Shown here: positions 27,081 to 37,849 of the stretch, piece after piece
Layout: each line of letters opens with the position of its first letter
How positions within the stretch are numbered: the first letter of the stretch is position 1
NCBI GenBank assembly: GCA_036873755.1
Contig: JAVTVY010019022.1
Location: 1-64,000 of the forward strand
Reading direction: 5' to 3'
DNA: 64,000 bases
Source: Hanleya hanleyi
Taxonomy: Eukaryota > Mollusca > Polyplacophora > Lepidopleurida > Hanleyidae
Made by a program: the position numbers and the translations under genes
The notes under the pieces: generated by a model
Database searches by the model: none
What the model was told of the DNA's origin: nothing
Seen by the model: the letters and a program-made list of their open reading frames with translations, nothing else

Positions 27081-29444
27081 TCAGTATAGGCATTTCTTCA
27101 TTTTTTCCGTACAAAGCATAGACCAATATGATGGAACAAATCCGGAGACGACTTTGCGAACAATGTAGGCCCACTGCTACCTAGTGGATTGGTGACCTAT
27201 TTTCGCTGCATTCCCTGTATCATTTGCGTACACTTCGCCATCCGTAAGATGGCTTGCGAATTGTGTGTCGCCATTATTGCGGAGCGATATCCGATACTTT
27301 ACCGTATATTATTCGGTCTTCATCCGGCGGAGAACAGACTCGAGAAATCGGATAAATTAAAGGCTTTTCATACTAGTTCTGAAACACATATTGTCTGAGC
27401 TTCAAAAGATACAGATATGAATAACGTCCGTATCAGGTGTTGTAGATCTGTAATTTTGAACAAGTAGGACAGCACATGACTCGAAAATGTAGTCGGTAGA
27501 GTTCAGCTGATTGGCAGACGACATCACTTGTTTTTGATTTTGAGGAATTCCCTCGTACATTTGCCGAAAGTAGGCTGAAAATCGATAGGCCTAGGGCCAG
27601 TCTTACTGCGTATTGATGAACCAGGTGGGTTACAGGTTGTCCCTGTATAGCACTTTCTATAAAGTTGTAAAATTAGTTTCCTTCGGCTTGTTATCTGAGC
27701 ATATAGAGATTAGGATTGCTGTTACTGACTTTAATCGACAATGCATTTCAATAAGACTGTAAGACAGGGAAAAATGAAAACCATCAACGCGCGTGGATAT
27801 AAGTTTTCAGAGCTGTTTCATTCGGTTACTCACCAGTTATGGCTACGTCTTAAACAATATTTTTCATAGTCATGAATTAGACTTTCAACTTTTTAATTGA
27901 CCACCTTCGAGCTTCACTCATTCGATAACAAGACATTCCATTGGTGTTCGGTAAAATGGACTCTGCAGCTGCATTCGAGGAAAAAATCGCTCTTTTTCAT
28001 ACAACATCTATTTATGAATTTTCCTGTTACACACAGGAACGTCTTAGAAAAGTGGAAGCATGTTTAATTTCCTTTTCAAGGATAAATTTTCGGAAGTCAG
28101 AATATGACATTGGTGGAATGTCCTATTCATTTGTTTTCTTTTCTTTGAGCATATATTCATGCCACATACACTATTTTGATTTTTGTCTGGAACAGGGCGA
28201 AGCCCTATTCCCAGACTCTGTTGTCGTACAGCAAATTTGGCTGCTTGCCAACACTGGTACACGCACTATATCCGGCTGACCCCTGACCCAATAACTGCGC
28301 AGAGCCATCTGGCCAGCTTATGAGTGTGATTAGGCCAGCCAACGAGTGATGCGATCAAAGGAAAGAAAATCCGCAAGTTCACATTTTTTAACTCCGAAGG
28401 GATATAAAACCAACCAAAAACGTTTGTATATTTAGATGAATTAGGCGAAGGCCTGTATTTTAACGGTATCGCCAGTCGTATGTTTTACCTTGTTTTGTTC
28501 ACACTGCTCGTGAATTAGTGGACTATGTTTTTGGTTCTTGAAGTCAGATCAACACATTGTGCGGTGCTGTCAGAGCAATGCGTCAAATTTTATTTTGTAA
28601 ACTATGCACATGGTAACAAGGGTTTCCACCGCAGCTCGTGGTTTCCTTCTGGCGGGATTACAGACAGATCTCTATATATAATAGATTACGGCTTCAAGAA
28701 GACAAAATTGGTAATTTGTGGTATTTTCTCGTGAAAACAAGCTGTTGAAAGCGTAAAACGGTGTGGCAATCAGCTTCCCGCTAGGACCTACGGGGAGCGG
28801 CACACGGCTGATTCGCCCGCCTGGGTCGCCCAGCTCCTTCCATGCGCCGACTCTCCCGGCGGATCGGTTTGGCTGGTGTGTTTATACAAGAGCAGTAGAT
28901 ACTGCGATAGATTCCACAAATTAGAACAAAGAGCTCGCTTTTCATGAGCGGCAGTGATACCATCATTACATGTAGTATGAGGTTGAGACCCAATATTGTA
29001 TTGAGACACGAAATGACAAATTACGGTACATGAAGTGAGAGATAGCAATAAAAATCTATATTTATGGGCGGAGAATGGCATCTTGGAACAATAATTCGAA
29101 CAGATCGTTTCCATTTCATTTATTCCAAAACATTTGATATGGTGGGAATGAACATGCGGACAATAGTACGCTAAATAAGCATTGAGAAAATAAGTTTGAA
29201 CTTTTTGTTCGCGGCCCATCAACGCAGTTTATTCCTATTTCACATTTCTGCGTTATCATGATTTTTTTTCTATTACAATAATTAATGCATATGAAAATAA
29301 ATGTTAATGAATGTTTAAATCATCAAGATGTTGTAGCTATATGTTTTATTGACAAAAATGAAGTTAAATTTCAACGTGTACAGGGGGGGGGGAACTTATG
29401 GCATTCTTGAAACAGACAAACAAGGGCATTTTTATTTTGTGTTC
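27081..29444. other. Intergenic DNA right of the Polinton
   Basis: No supported gene. A 112-codon frame at 27941-28279 has no recognisable family. A GC-rich patch at about 28770-28870 (CGGGGAGCGGCACACGGC...) stands out from the AT-rich background but shows no clear tRNA or ORF structure. Confidence 0.45.
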
Positions 29445-29562
29445 TTAGTTCCGGAAAGCCATGAGGTCCTAGATCGTCGGAGATGCGTTCTGAGCGTTTT
29501 CCCGGAAATAAAACTGATCATACTGCATGCAAATTTATGGTTCTATTTTCACGACTTTTAGC
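29445..29562 (+). repeat. Isolated partial unit of the roughly 300-bp satellite
   Basis: Contains GAGATGCGTTCTGAGCGTTT and CCCGGAAATAAAACTGATCA, matching the array at 31260-31960 and, inverted, that at 54540-55720. Confidence 0.65.
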
Positions 29563-29589
29563 TCATCTGGGCCGAAGGCCCGATGGGCT

Positions 29590-30470
29590 TATGTCATGGC
29601 CTGACTGTCCGTCGTCCGTCGTGCGTCGTGCGTCGTCCGTTGTGCGTGAACATCTTCTTCTCTGAAACCGCTTGGCCGATTAAGCTGAAACTTGGCATGC
29701 ATGTTCCCCCCAATGAGTACACCAGAATTTGTTCATGCCGTGTCGATACGATTTTAAATATGGCCGCCATGGCGGCCATCTTGAATTTGCCATTGAAACA
29801 TTGTTATCGCGATTTCTCAGGAACTGCTGCATAGATCTTTCTCAAATGTGGTACACAGGTTCCCCTTGGGGTCTAGTTGTGCAAGATACCTGTTGTGGTC
29901 TGATTCACAAATCCAATATGGCCACCAGGCGGCCATCTTGGATTTCCCCATGAAACATTGTTATTGCAATTTCTCAGGAACTACTTTGTGGATCTTCCTC
30001 AAATTTGGTACACAGGTTCCCCTTGGGGTCTAGTTGTGCAAGAAACCTTTTCTGCTCTGATTCGAACATCCAATATGGCCACCAGGCGGCCATCTTGGAT
30101 TTCCATATGAAACTTCGTTATCGTGATTTATGAGGAAGTACTGCATGGATCTTTCTCAAATTTGATATACAAGTTCCCCTTAGTGTCTAGTTGTGCAAGA
30201 TACTTTTGTGGTCTGATTCAGAAATCCAATATGGCCACCAGGCGGCCATCTTGGATTTCGAGATGAAACATTGTTATCTCGATTTCTCAGGAAGTACGTG
30301 AACTCTTAGGATATTACTGCATGGATGTTGATACACAGATTCCCCTTGTGGTCCAGTTGTGCAAGATACCTTTTTTTGGTTCATTTCGAAAATCCAATAT
30401 TGCCGCATCTTGAATTTCCCATGAAACTTTATCATAAAATCTCAGGAAATAACTGCATGGATCATGGATT
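29590..30470 (+). repeat. 157-bp tandem repeat array (about 5 copies)
   Basis: GGCGGCCATCTTGGATTTC and its variants recur at about 29763, 29921, 30078, 30234 and 30402. Each unit also contains TCTCAGGAA and GGTTCCCCTTGGGGTCTAG. The array is preceded by a GTCCGTCGT simple repeat and GCTTGGCCGATTAAGCTGAA, a layout I associate with molluscan repeats. Copies decay towards the right. Non-coding. Confidence 0.8.
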
Positions 30471-30473
30471 GTT

Positions 30474-30592
30474 CAGGGGGGACAACACAAGTTAGAAACT
30501 CATCTATTGCAATTCTTTAGTAAAAATTTCTCACAGCTACTTTCTCCAGTTACAGACAGATGACCTACAGTGCCGTGGCACTATCTTTTACA
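30474..30592 (+). repeat. 119-bp direct repeat, copy 1
   Basis: GACAACACAAGTTAGAAACT ... ACAGTGCCGTGGCACTATCT, repeated with about 85-90% similarity at 30971-31088. Confidence 0.7.
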
Positions 30593-30970
30593 TCTTCGCA
30601 GACAGATGGGGGTATGTCTTGGTTAGGCCATACCTCACCAGAAATGTCCTGTTACATCTCATTGCCATCGTAACAACCCAGTCGCACATATTTCGTACTC
30701 GACATGTCTCCCCCTGGTGCATATACCCACAAAATATTGGAATCGTAGCTAAGGTTAAAAACTGTCCAATGTACTGTCCGGACACGAAGTGGACAGACGG
30801 ACGAACGACTGCAATCACATAATAAAAATTGGTTCTGGTTATTGCTTATACAGCTTACTGACAATCACACATTATATTTTGGTATAATTGCCTTTATTCC
30901 GTAACCTTCAATTACAATCATGAATTTGCAGCTTGACCTCCTGTGAAATCGACTATGTTGCCATTTTGTT

Positions 30971-31088
30971 CAGGGGAGACAACGCAAGTTAGAAACTCAT
31001 CTATTGCAGTTCTTCAGTAAAAATTTCTTGCAGCCACTTTCTCCAGTTATAGCCAGATGAGCGCTACAGTGCCGTGGCTCTATCTTTT
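30971..31088 (+). repeat. 119-bp direct repeat, copy 2
   Basis: Second copy of the unit at 30474-30592, about 500 bp downstream. The DNA between (30593-30970) contains no recognised gene. Confidence 0.7.
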
Positions 31089-31089
31089 C

Positions 31090-31960
31090 TCCAATTATAA
31101 AGAGGCATCGATATTGAAAACATCGCACCTCATGCCTGCATCCATTTGACTTTCTAGTTATATTCAAAACATACAAAACGATAACTTTTAGTTCTTGGAA
31201 GGGAAGCCAATATGCATACCGATACGATTCATTCACACAAAGATAAAACAAGGAAAGCCTCACAGCCCAACAGGCGAGGGTTCAGGGGTCGCCTAGGCCC
31301 CGAAAGTTCCGGGGTCCTAGATCACCGGAGATGTGTTCTCAGCGTTTTCCCGGAAATAAAACTGATCATACTGCCTGCAGATTTATGGTTCTATTTTCAA
31401 GATTTTTTCCAATTATAAGCACGCATCGGTGTTGAAAATATCGCACCTCATGCCTGCATCCATTTGACTTTCTAGGTATATTTAAAACATGCAAAACGAT
31501 GACTTTTAATTCTTGGAAGGGAAACCAATATGCCTACCGATACGATTCATTCAGACAAAAATAAAACAGGGAAATCCTCACAGCCCAACAGGCGAGGGCC
31601 GGTCCAGGGGCCGCCTAGCCCCGGAAGCTCCAAAGTCCCAGATTTCCAGAGATGCGTCCTAAGCGCTTTTCCGGAAATAAATTCTAACATAATGTATGCA
31701 GATTTATGATTATATTTACGAAAATTCTTTCATTACTGAATCCATTTGACTTTCTAGTAATATTTAACACATAAGAAAACGATGACCTTTACATCATGAA
31801 ACAGTAGAACCAATATGATACCGATTCATTTATACAAAGCTAAAATAACCTGACATGCGAGGGTCCCGAGGCCGCCTAGGCCCCGGAAGCTCCGGGTCTC
31901 AGGTTGCCGGAGATGCGTATTACGCGTTTTCCCGGAAATAAATCTGAACACAAGGTATAG
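31090..31960 (+). repeat. Satellite-like array, units of about 265-315 bp (3 copies)
   Basis: GGCGAGGGTCC...GCCGCCTAGGCCCCGG, GAGATGCGT and TTTTCCCGGAAATAAA recur at about 31290, 31605 and 31870. A longer, inverted set of the same units lies at 54540-55720. Units are diverged. Confidence 0.75.
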
Positions 31961-32696
31961 ATTTATGGTTCACCGTTCTATTTTCACATTTGTTTCGCAT
32001 AAACACGCATCGATATTGAAGAATATACCGGACTCGGTTGGACTTCCTTGTTTAACACAAACAAAACAGGCCTATAACACACCACTACACGTTCTGGCAC
32101 TCTATCGGTAATTTTTATGTGGGGATATGATCAGTTAGTAGTGCCGAAAAGTGGGGGGGGGGGAGGGGGGGCCCAAAGATATTCGGGCCCCCCCCCCCTA
32201 AATCAAAAGTGGGGGTCCGACGCCACTGCAATAGCAAATGACGTGGAAGCAAATCCTGGGCCTCCTGCCCATATAATTAGCAGCACAAAGATTGTTCATG
32301 GTATAGCTTTCATCAAAGAGCTCAAATATTCTCTGCGATGCCCTGAGGTAAACAGTGTATGGCAAACTGTATTGGTTTTCATGCCTTTGTAATGCTGAAT
32401 AAAGAGATACGGGTAACTCATTTCACACAGCGAACTCTAGATCACTCCCGATTCTTGTAACCGCGAAAAGGCTTATTGCACCCTATCTCTTTTCATGTTA
32501 TTGAGTACATATTTTGTTTTCCCTGACTCGAGTGCCCACTAGCGGGCAGGGGCAAATAACTCTTACGGTGACAATTCGGGAACTCCCGAAAATCGAAACA
32601 GATGTACACTATTCTGAAGCAACGAATCGATATTGCACATCCATTACTGTTCCAGACAATAGTACTCTTGAGTACTTTCATTCCTTTGAAGTTTTA
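31961..32696. other. Intergenic DNA
   Basis: Contains G and C homopolymer runs near 32150-32208 (mutually complementary) and the 2A-like codons at 32240, listed separately. No supported gene. Confidence 0.45.
32240..32263 (+). other. 2A-like (DVExNPGP) codons in a short open frame
   Basis: A short frame (32117-32392) encodes NDVEANPGPPAH. D(V/I)ExNPGP is the ribosomal 'stop-carry-on' 2A motif of picorna-type viruses and of ORFs in some invertebrate non-LTR retrotransposons. The usual Gly before the Asp is Asn here, and the neighbouring protein is not recognisable. Probably a retrotransposon fragment or chance. Confidence 0.3.
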
Positions 32697-33433
32697 CACT
32701 GTTATAAATGACACCGTAAATTCACAGTAAAATGTACTGGCAGAAAAGCTGCCAGTACATTCAACTGTAAAATTAAGTTGCACCGTATTTTACAATTACC
32801 GTTTTTTAACAGGCTTTGAACTGTAAAATGTTGTACGTATTTTATAATTACCGTTTAATGACAGGCATTCAACTGTAAAAATTGGGTAGCCCTGTAATTT
32901 ACAATAACCGTTGTTTTAACATTCCTTAAACAATACAATTACCTGGCACCATTGTCTACAATTATCGGTTCCGCGGCAACGTAGGTCACTGGAAGGCCGA
33001 AATGACAATTGCTCGTCGTGTTTTCAAGCTTCGTAAATAATCACGAACGAATCTGTGCAATTATTACACGAATAGTAGGATACAACTCCAAGTCAGATAA
33101 AACCCATCTTCGCATATGCAAGTCGAACACTAAATGACGAAACGTTAGTGTAGTATTTAGCTTGAAATGTGGAGATGGATAAAACCAAAACCAAACCGTA
33201 CTATAGACCGAAAATTAAAGTTAGCCGTTGCGTCCATCCCAGCGTGTGCAAAGATATCAACCTCCTTTCAGAGAAAACAAGAATTTTATGTTACGTGTGT
33301 GAGCAGTTTACCCATTACAGTTGATGTCAACTGAAATATCACAGTTCAATTTACAGATTAATGTGTTAACGATTAAATGTACTGTAAACTCCAACATACA
33401 TTTACTGTGAAATAACGGTAATTTATAACAGTG
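32697..33433. mobile_element. 737-bp TA-flanked non-autonomous element
   Basis: The ends are inverted: CACTGTTATAAAT...ACCGTAAATTCACAGTAAA on the left, and the complement of CACTGTTATAAATTACCGTTA on the right. TA lies on both sides (32695-32696, 33434-33435). The left third contains several ACTGTAAAAT...TTTACAATTACCG units. A Tc1/mariner-type MITE; no transposase ORF. Confidence 0.8.
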
Positions 33434-33619
33434 TAGCTATGTCAGATACCGTACGTCAGATTAATAATTGTGTTTGTCCCATTCAGTCCCTCCTTTTCTT
33501 CGCCTCTCAGGCTGTGGTACACCCCAAATCATCCGTTCCTGTTAGGGTCAAAGCACAGTGGCTTGGTTAGCAGTGGGTTCCTACATACCGTCCTTTACTT
33601 TTTCTTTGTCTACTTAACA

Positions 33620-33790
33620 AATAAAGATAGTTGAGGAGGGTATGTAAATCGGTGTAGGCCGTATTGAACGCATTCTTCTGATATCCACTTTCATCTTGGT
33701 GTGTGAAAAGGTGAGAAATTATTGTATTCTTATATATATTGTATATATGTTAACAACAATATCGACGAACTCGCCCACTGCAAACCAAGA
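33620..33790. repeat. Degenerate relative of the 11826-12185 foldback element
   Basis: GGGTATGTAAATCGGTGTA, GAACGCATTC and GTTAACAACAATATCGACGA correspond to the right arm of the element at 11826-12185, with many differences. Confidence 0.5.
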
Positions 33791-34284
33791 CACTGTGGTA
33801 TTAGGCTAAGCAACGTTGGATTTTAAGGTGTTTTAAGGGTATTGTTTATGGATACGCATATAGCTACATCACCCACCAACCACCACCACATTTAAAGGCG
33901 TGGGTTGGATCTGTAAGTTGTAGCTTTAGTTTGACGTCATCATGCATATATCCTATTAGTTATTTTCTGATGAGCCGTACTACTTCAAATACATTCATTT
34001 ATAACCGATATACATGACACAAACACACCCGCATACGCGTGGGAGATGTGTGCTTGTTTGAAATCAACGAGCAAACACACCTGTTGGCTTGTCTGTTTTT
34101 CGCGCATTGTTGCTATTCCGGTTCGCAAATCACACAATCTATCTGTCATCACATCCTCGATAATGGCTCGTTCACGTCTCGATAATTAGATCCACTTTAC
34201 TTCTGTTGAAAAATGATCGAAACTGTAATAACATTCATATTAAATTGGTATTGGCAAACACTGCATGATTCTATATTTCACATT
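33791..34284. other. Intergenic DNA, nothing recognised
   Basis: AT-rich, no gene or repeat structure noticed. Confidence 0.5.
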
Positions 34285-35445
34285 CATTAGCAGTAGTAGG
34301 GAAAGCACCGATTCTGTCGCATTGGGTGGCTGTGGGGGTTGTGGCTATGGAGGTAAAGTTATGCGGTCAAGTCCAAGTCACAGCGCCTACGCAGTGCGCA
34401 ATTGCCGGTCAAGTGACTTTCGGGTCACCGTGCAATCGCAGTGCGGACGTCCAGGATGTACATTGTCGGATCGCGAATGCATGAAAAACTCGGACTTGGA
34501 ATCTCGTAAAAACTCTGGAAGGATAACATATGAAACACTAGAATTTTTTTATGGCGCAAAGTGCGGGGTATGTTGATTCTATCGATCGGACTCGCGCTGG
34601 AGAGTGCGACTGGACAGATCTCAGTTCGTTGGCGGAGTTTAGTCGGCAACTTCAGCGTGCGCACGCGCACTCGACAGGGGTGACTATTGTGAGAGTTTTG
34701 GGGTAAATGTGTCGTGTGTCTTGTCGTATTGAAGCTCTTGCTGGGTAGGGTCAGACTGGGGTGGTGATCTGTGATGTATGCTTGCGCAATCGAGGAGTAG
34801 TATGAGAGTATGAGTCTGTATGAACTTTCTGTAAATGGGTCTGGGCACCCCAAATAGCAGAAATGACGTCATCAGTGGTAGATACAATCGATGTATTGTG
34901 ATGGTGGTTGGTGGTACATGTAATGACGTTGGTCACCTAACGCATTGACGCCCTAACGCTGGGGATTTAGATCCCATACACACACTGATGACGTCATTGT
35001 GCGCATGCGCAGTCGGCGATTCGTATAAAAAAAGGCATTTTCATACATGTAGGCACCAATGGGGGGACTTAGTTGTAGCGTTCTGGAGCGGCACTTTGTT
35101 ACGAATAAAAAGACATCGCGAGGCTATCGATAGAATGCTCCACAAAGCAAATTGTCCTTGTGTTTCATATGTTACGGGAGATAATTCCGTTTCTCCAGCT
35201 TTTTTACGAGATTGCCGCATTTTTTTTTTCAAATCCGAGATTTTCATGCACCCGCGATCTCAAAATGAGCCTCCCGAACGTGCTTACTGCGCATACACGG
35301 TGACCCGAAAGTGTCGGGGCGAGAGGTGTGCGTTGCGCAGGCGCGGTGACCCGGACTTGACATTTGACCTCTATCCCAACTGTCACAACCCCGACAACCA
35401 CTTATTGCGACAGAATCAGTCCTTTTCCTTCCACTATCAGCAATC
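34285..35445. mobile_element. 1.16-kb element with inverted repeats of about 240 bp
   Basis: The left arm (GATTCTGTCGCATTGGGTGGC...CTTTCGGGTCACCGTG...CATGAAAA) and the complement of 35170-35440 match over some 240-280 bp with moderate divergence. No transposase is present; the frames at 34988-35494 and 34425-34853 overlap the arms and look incidental. The interior includes a compact promoter-like block at 34986-35034. Class undetermined. Confidence 0.65.
34986..35034 (+). promoter_or_regulatory. CRE + NRF1 + TATA promoter-like cluster
   Basis: In 49 bp: TGATGACGTCAT (CRE/ATF), TGCGCATGCGCAGT (NRF1-type palindrome) and TATAAAAAAAGGC. The spacing resembles a core promoter. It lies inside the non-autonomous element, and no clear gene follows. 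The same NRF1-type palindrome fills the Polinton TIRs. Confidence 0.4.
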
Positions 35446-37587
35446 ACAAGTTGGTAAACATACTCAGATGATTACTGGTTCAAACATCGAATGAATATTT
35501 TCATGCACAACTGAATCGCCCACAACTGAATTGACCATTAGAATCGAAAACTTAGCCCATTCCGATGACATATTTGACCAATAAGATTGGAAGGAGCGTA
35601 AAGTAGATTAATTTCTATTGGCTAGTTTTCTCGTGTGCACAAGATAATAAGTCGTGCGCCCCAGACAATAGCCTGAACCTGAAGGTACGCCAAAAAAAAT
35701 TCCAAGTCCGTATAGGCTGGTTTTGAAATGGGATGGACTGAGGGCGGGTCGGGGGTGGGGGATGTCGTTTACCGTCGCGGTGAATCTCTCATTGCGATCA
35801 CCGATGTTGCGAAGCGATGGTATGTCGTCTCTCTATCTAAATGTATGTTGGTACGTTCTGGTACATTTTAACGGAATGTGTTTAACTTGAAGAACTACTC
35901 ATGTGTGAATGTTTAGAAAGTTAATTCATGCGGAACTGGCGGTTATTCAAAAATCTAGATGTAAAATTGTGCGCCCTGGCGCATTTTGAATATCGGACTT
36001 CTGAATGCAGTAAAATTTTATTATGCGAAACTTAATCCCTGACTTTTCAAAATTTAAACCGGGAGCTCAGATCGCATTTTAGTTTTCCAGAACGTTATAA
36101 ATCTTATGCAGACCTCCTTCCATTTTCTTTCAGACCGATGTGTTAAAAATGAACGGTTCCACAGGTGGAAATCAAAATGGCATTTCGAGGTAAAGTCAAG
36201 GCATATATATGTTACCTCTGAAACCATCTTGATTGAAGGTGTCATATTTTAGATACTTCAGGGTATATTAAAAAATGCGTGCTTAAATGTACGTGGAAAG
36301 CAAAAAAAAAAAAAGAAACAGACAAAAGCCCAAAAAACAAACTCACGTCCGCGTTGTTCTACGTCAACTTTTAACGGTGAGTGTTCACAGTCTAAAACTT
36401 GGGTATTTCACTCGGGTAAACGCCACACCAACAAATGGTATACGTTGTCAGATAATACCGGTACTTTATACGTTTTTTGCACCGACGTTTACTCTAAGAT
36501 TGATACAGCAATATATATTCACACTTAGCAAAAGAAGAAAAAAGCTGCTTTTACTGAAGGAAAGTTAGGACCCTGCATGGTTTCTATAGTCGTCCAACAG
36601 AATATTAGCTTATTCTCAATTCCCTGTGTGTATAGTTTGGATGCTTTATTAATTCCGTTCCATCAAGCTCAATTAACATGTCCACGCCTGGATATACGTG
36701 TTCGCAAATATATGCGGGTCATAAACCTGCAGCAATTGATTGAAATTGTAGTTTAAGGGCCGCTTCCCATTCGGATTTCGCGGCCCATCAACTCAATGTT
36801 TTATTTGAATTTCGCGGTACATTTCTTTGTTTTTTTAATATCTTTTCCATCGTTAAATATATAACTAAATAAATGAATAAATAAATAAATAATAAATAAC
36901 AATGAGAGATTAGTAGGAGATATCAATAGAAGTAAATAAGAATTGCTATGTACAAGTTCGTATGTCTCTTTCTGGTTTTTGGTTAAGTTATACTGATAGA
37001 TATGAGTTCACTGTAATCGCGTGGATGATTCCTTTGTCTTGGTACCCCTTTGTACGCATAAAGCCGTCCAGAAAAAACTGGGAGAACAATGGGCGTATTC
37101 AGGGTTTTTCGATTCGACTTCCCTAACGACGCCCTTGGAAACAGGGTGGGTTCTTCCAGAAATCTGTGCCTGTAACAATTGCTTGGAGTGTGTATAGGGG
37201 CACAGAACGGCAGGTCTACGTCCTATATTGCGTGAAAGTCAAAGGATCATATTCTGTGTTAAGGCGTTAGTTCGGTGTCATCTATGGGTAGCGTGTAGGT
37301 GTGGTTTAGGATTTGGTGTTCTGGTTGTTCAGTTTGGTGACATCTATGGGGTAGCGTGTCTGGCGTGGTATAGGATTGAGTATTCTGGTTCTGGACGTTC
37401 TTATGGACCGATGCTGATGATCTTCATCATGTTCATCTCCATTTCTGAAAGTATATAATGAAAAAGTGTGTAGTATTTAGTATTCATTTTTGTGAGTAAC
37501 ATTATTCGTGTGCCTGGTTGTTTCTTGGATGTGTGCTACTGATTTATCTCCTTGATTGTTGAATTGGTAGCGGCCTTTGAGTTTTAG
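35446..37587. other. Intergenic DNA with simple repeats
   Basis: AAATAAATGAATAAAT-type simple repeat at about 36861-36898; a TGTCATATTTTAGATA motif shared with about 7830 near 36240. No supported gene. Confidence 0.5.
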
Positions 37588-37818
37588 AGACGAATGTGGT
37601 TACCGGCCCACACGGAACATGGTATCTCCGGTGTCCACATTGCCTATATTTTATTCCAAAAGAGAAATTTTGGCCAATATTGTCACAGGGATGTTAATTG
37701 GTCTTGGCCTCCGATTTTTGAGACTAATGTGGCAACCGGCCCACACGGAACATGGTATCTCCGGTGCCCACATTGCCTATATTTTATTCCAAAAGAGAAA
37801 GTTTGGCCAATGCTGACA
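37588..37818 (+). repeat. 133-bp tandem duplication next to the LINE 3' end
   Basis: CCGGCCCACACGGAACATGG ... TTTATTCCAAAAGAGAAA occurs at 37588-37681 and again at 37721-37818 with few differences. It may be a host duplication or part of the LINE tail. Confidence 0.7.
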
Positions 37819-37849
37819 TAGTTAGTGATGCGCATGCACGGGGGTAGTG

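Noticed and set aside
27941..28279. 112-codon frame right of the Polinton
   Set aside because: No domain, mixed composition, no regulatory context.
28770..28870. GC-rich patch considered as tRNA or SINE head
   Set aside because: No convincing A/B box pair or cloverleaf could be drawn.
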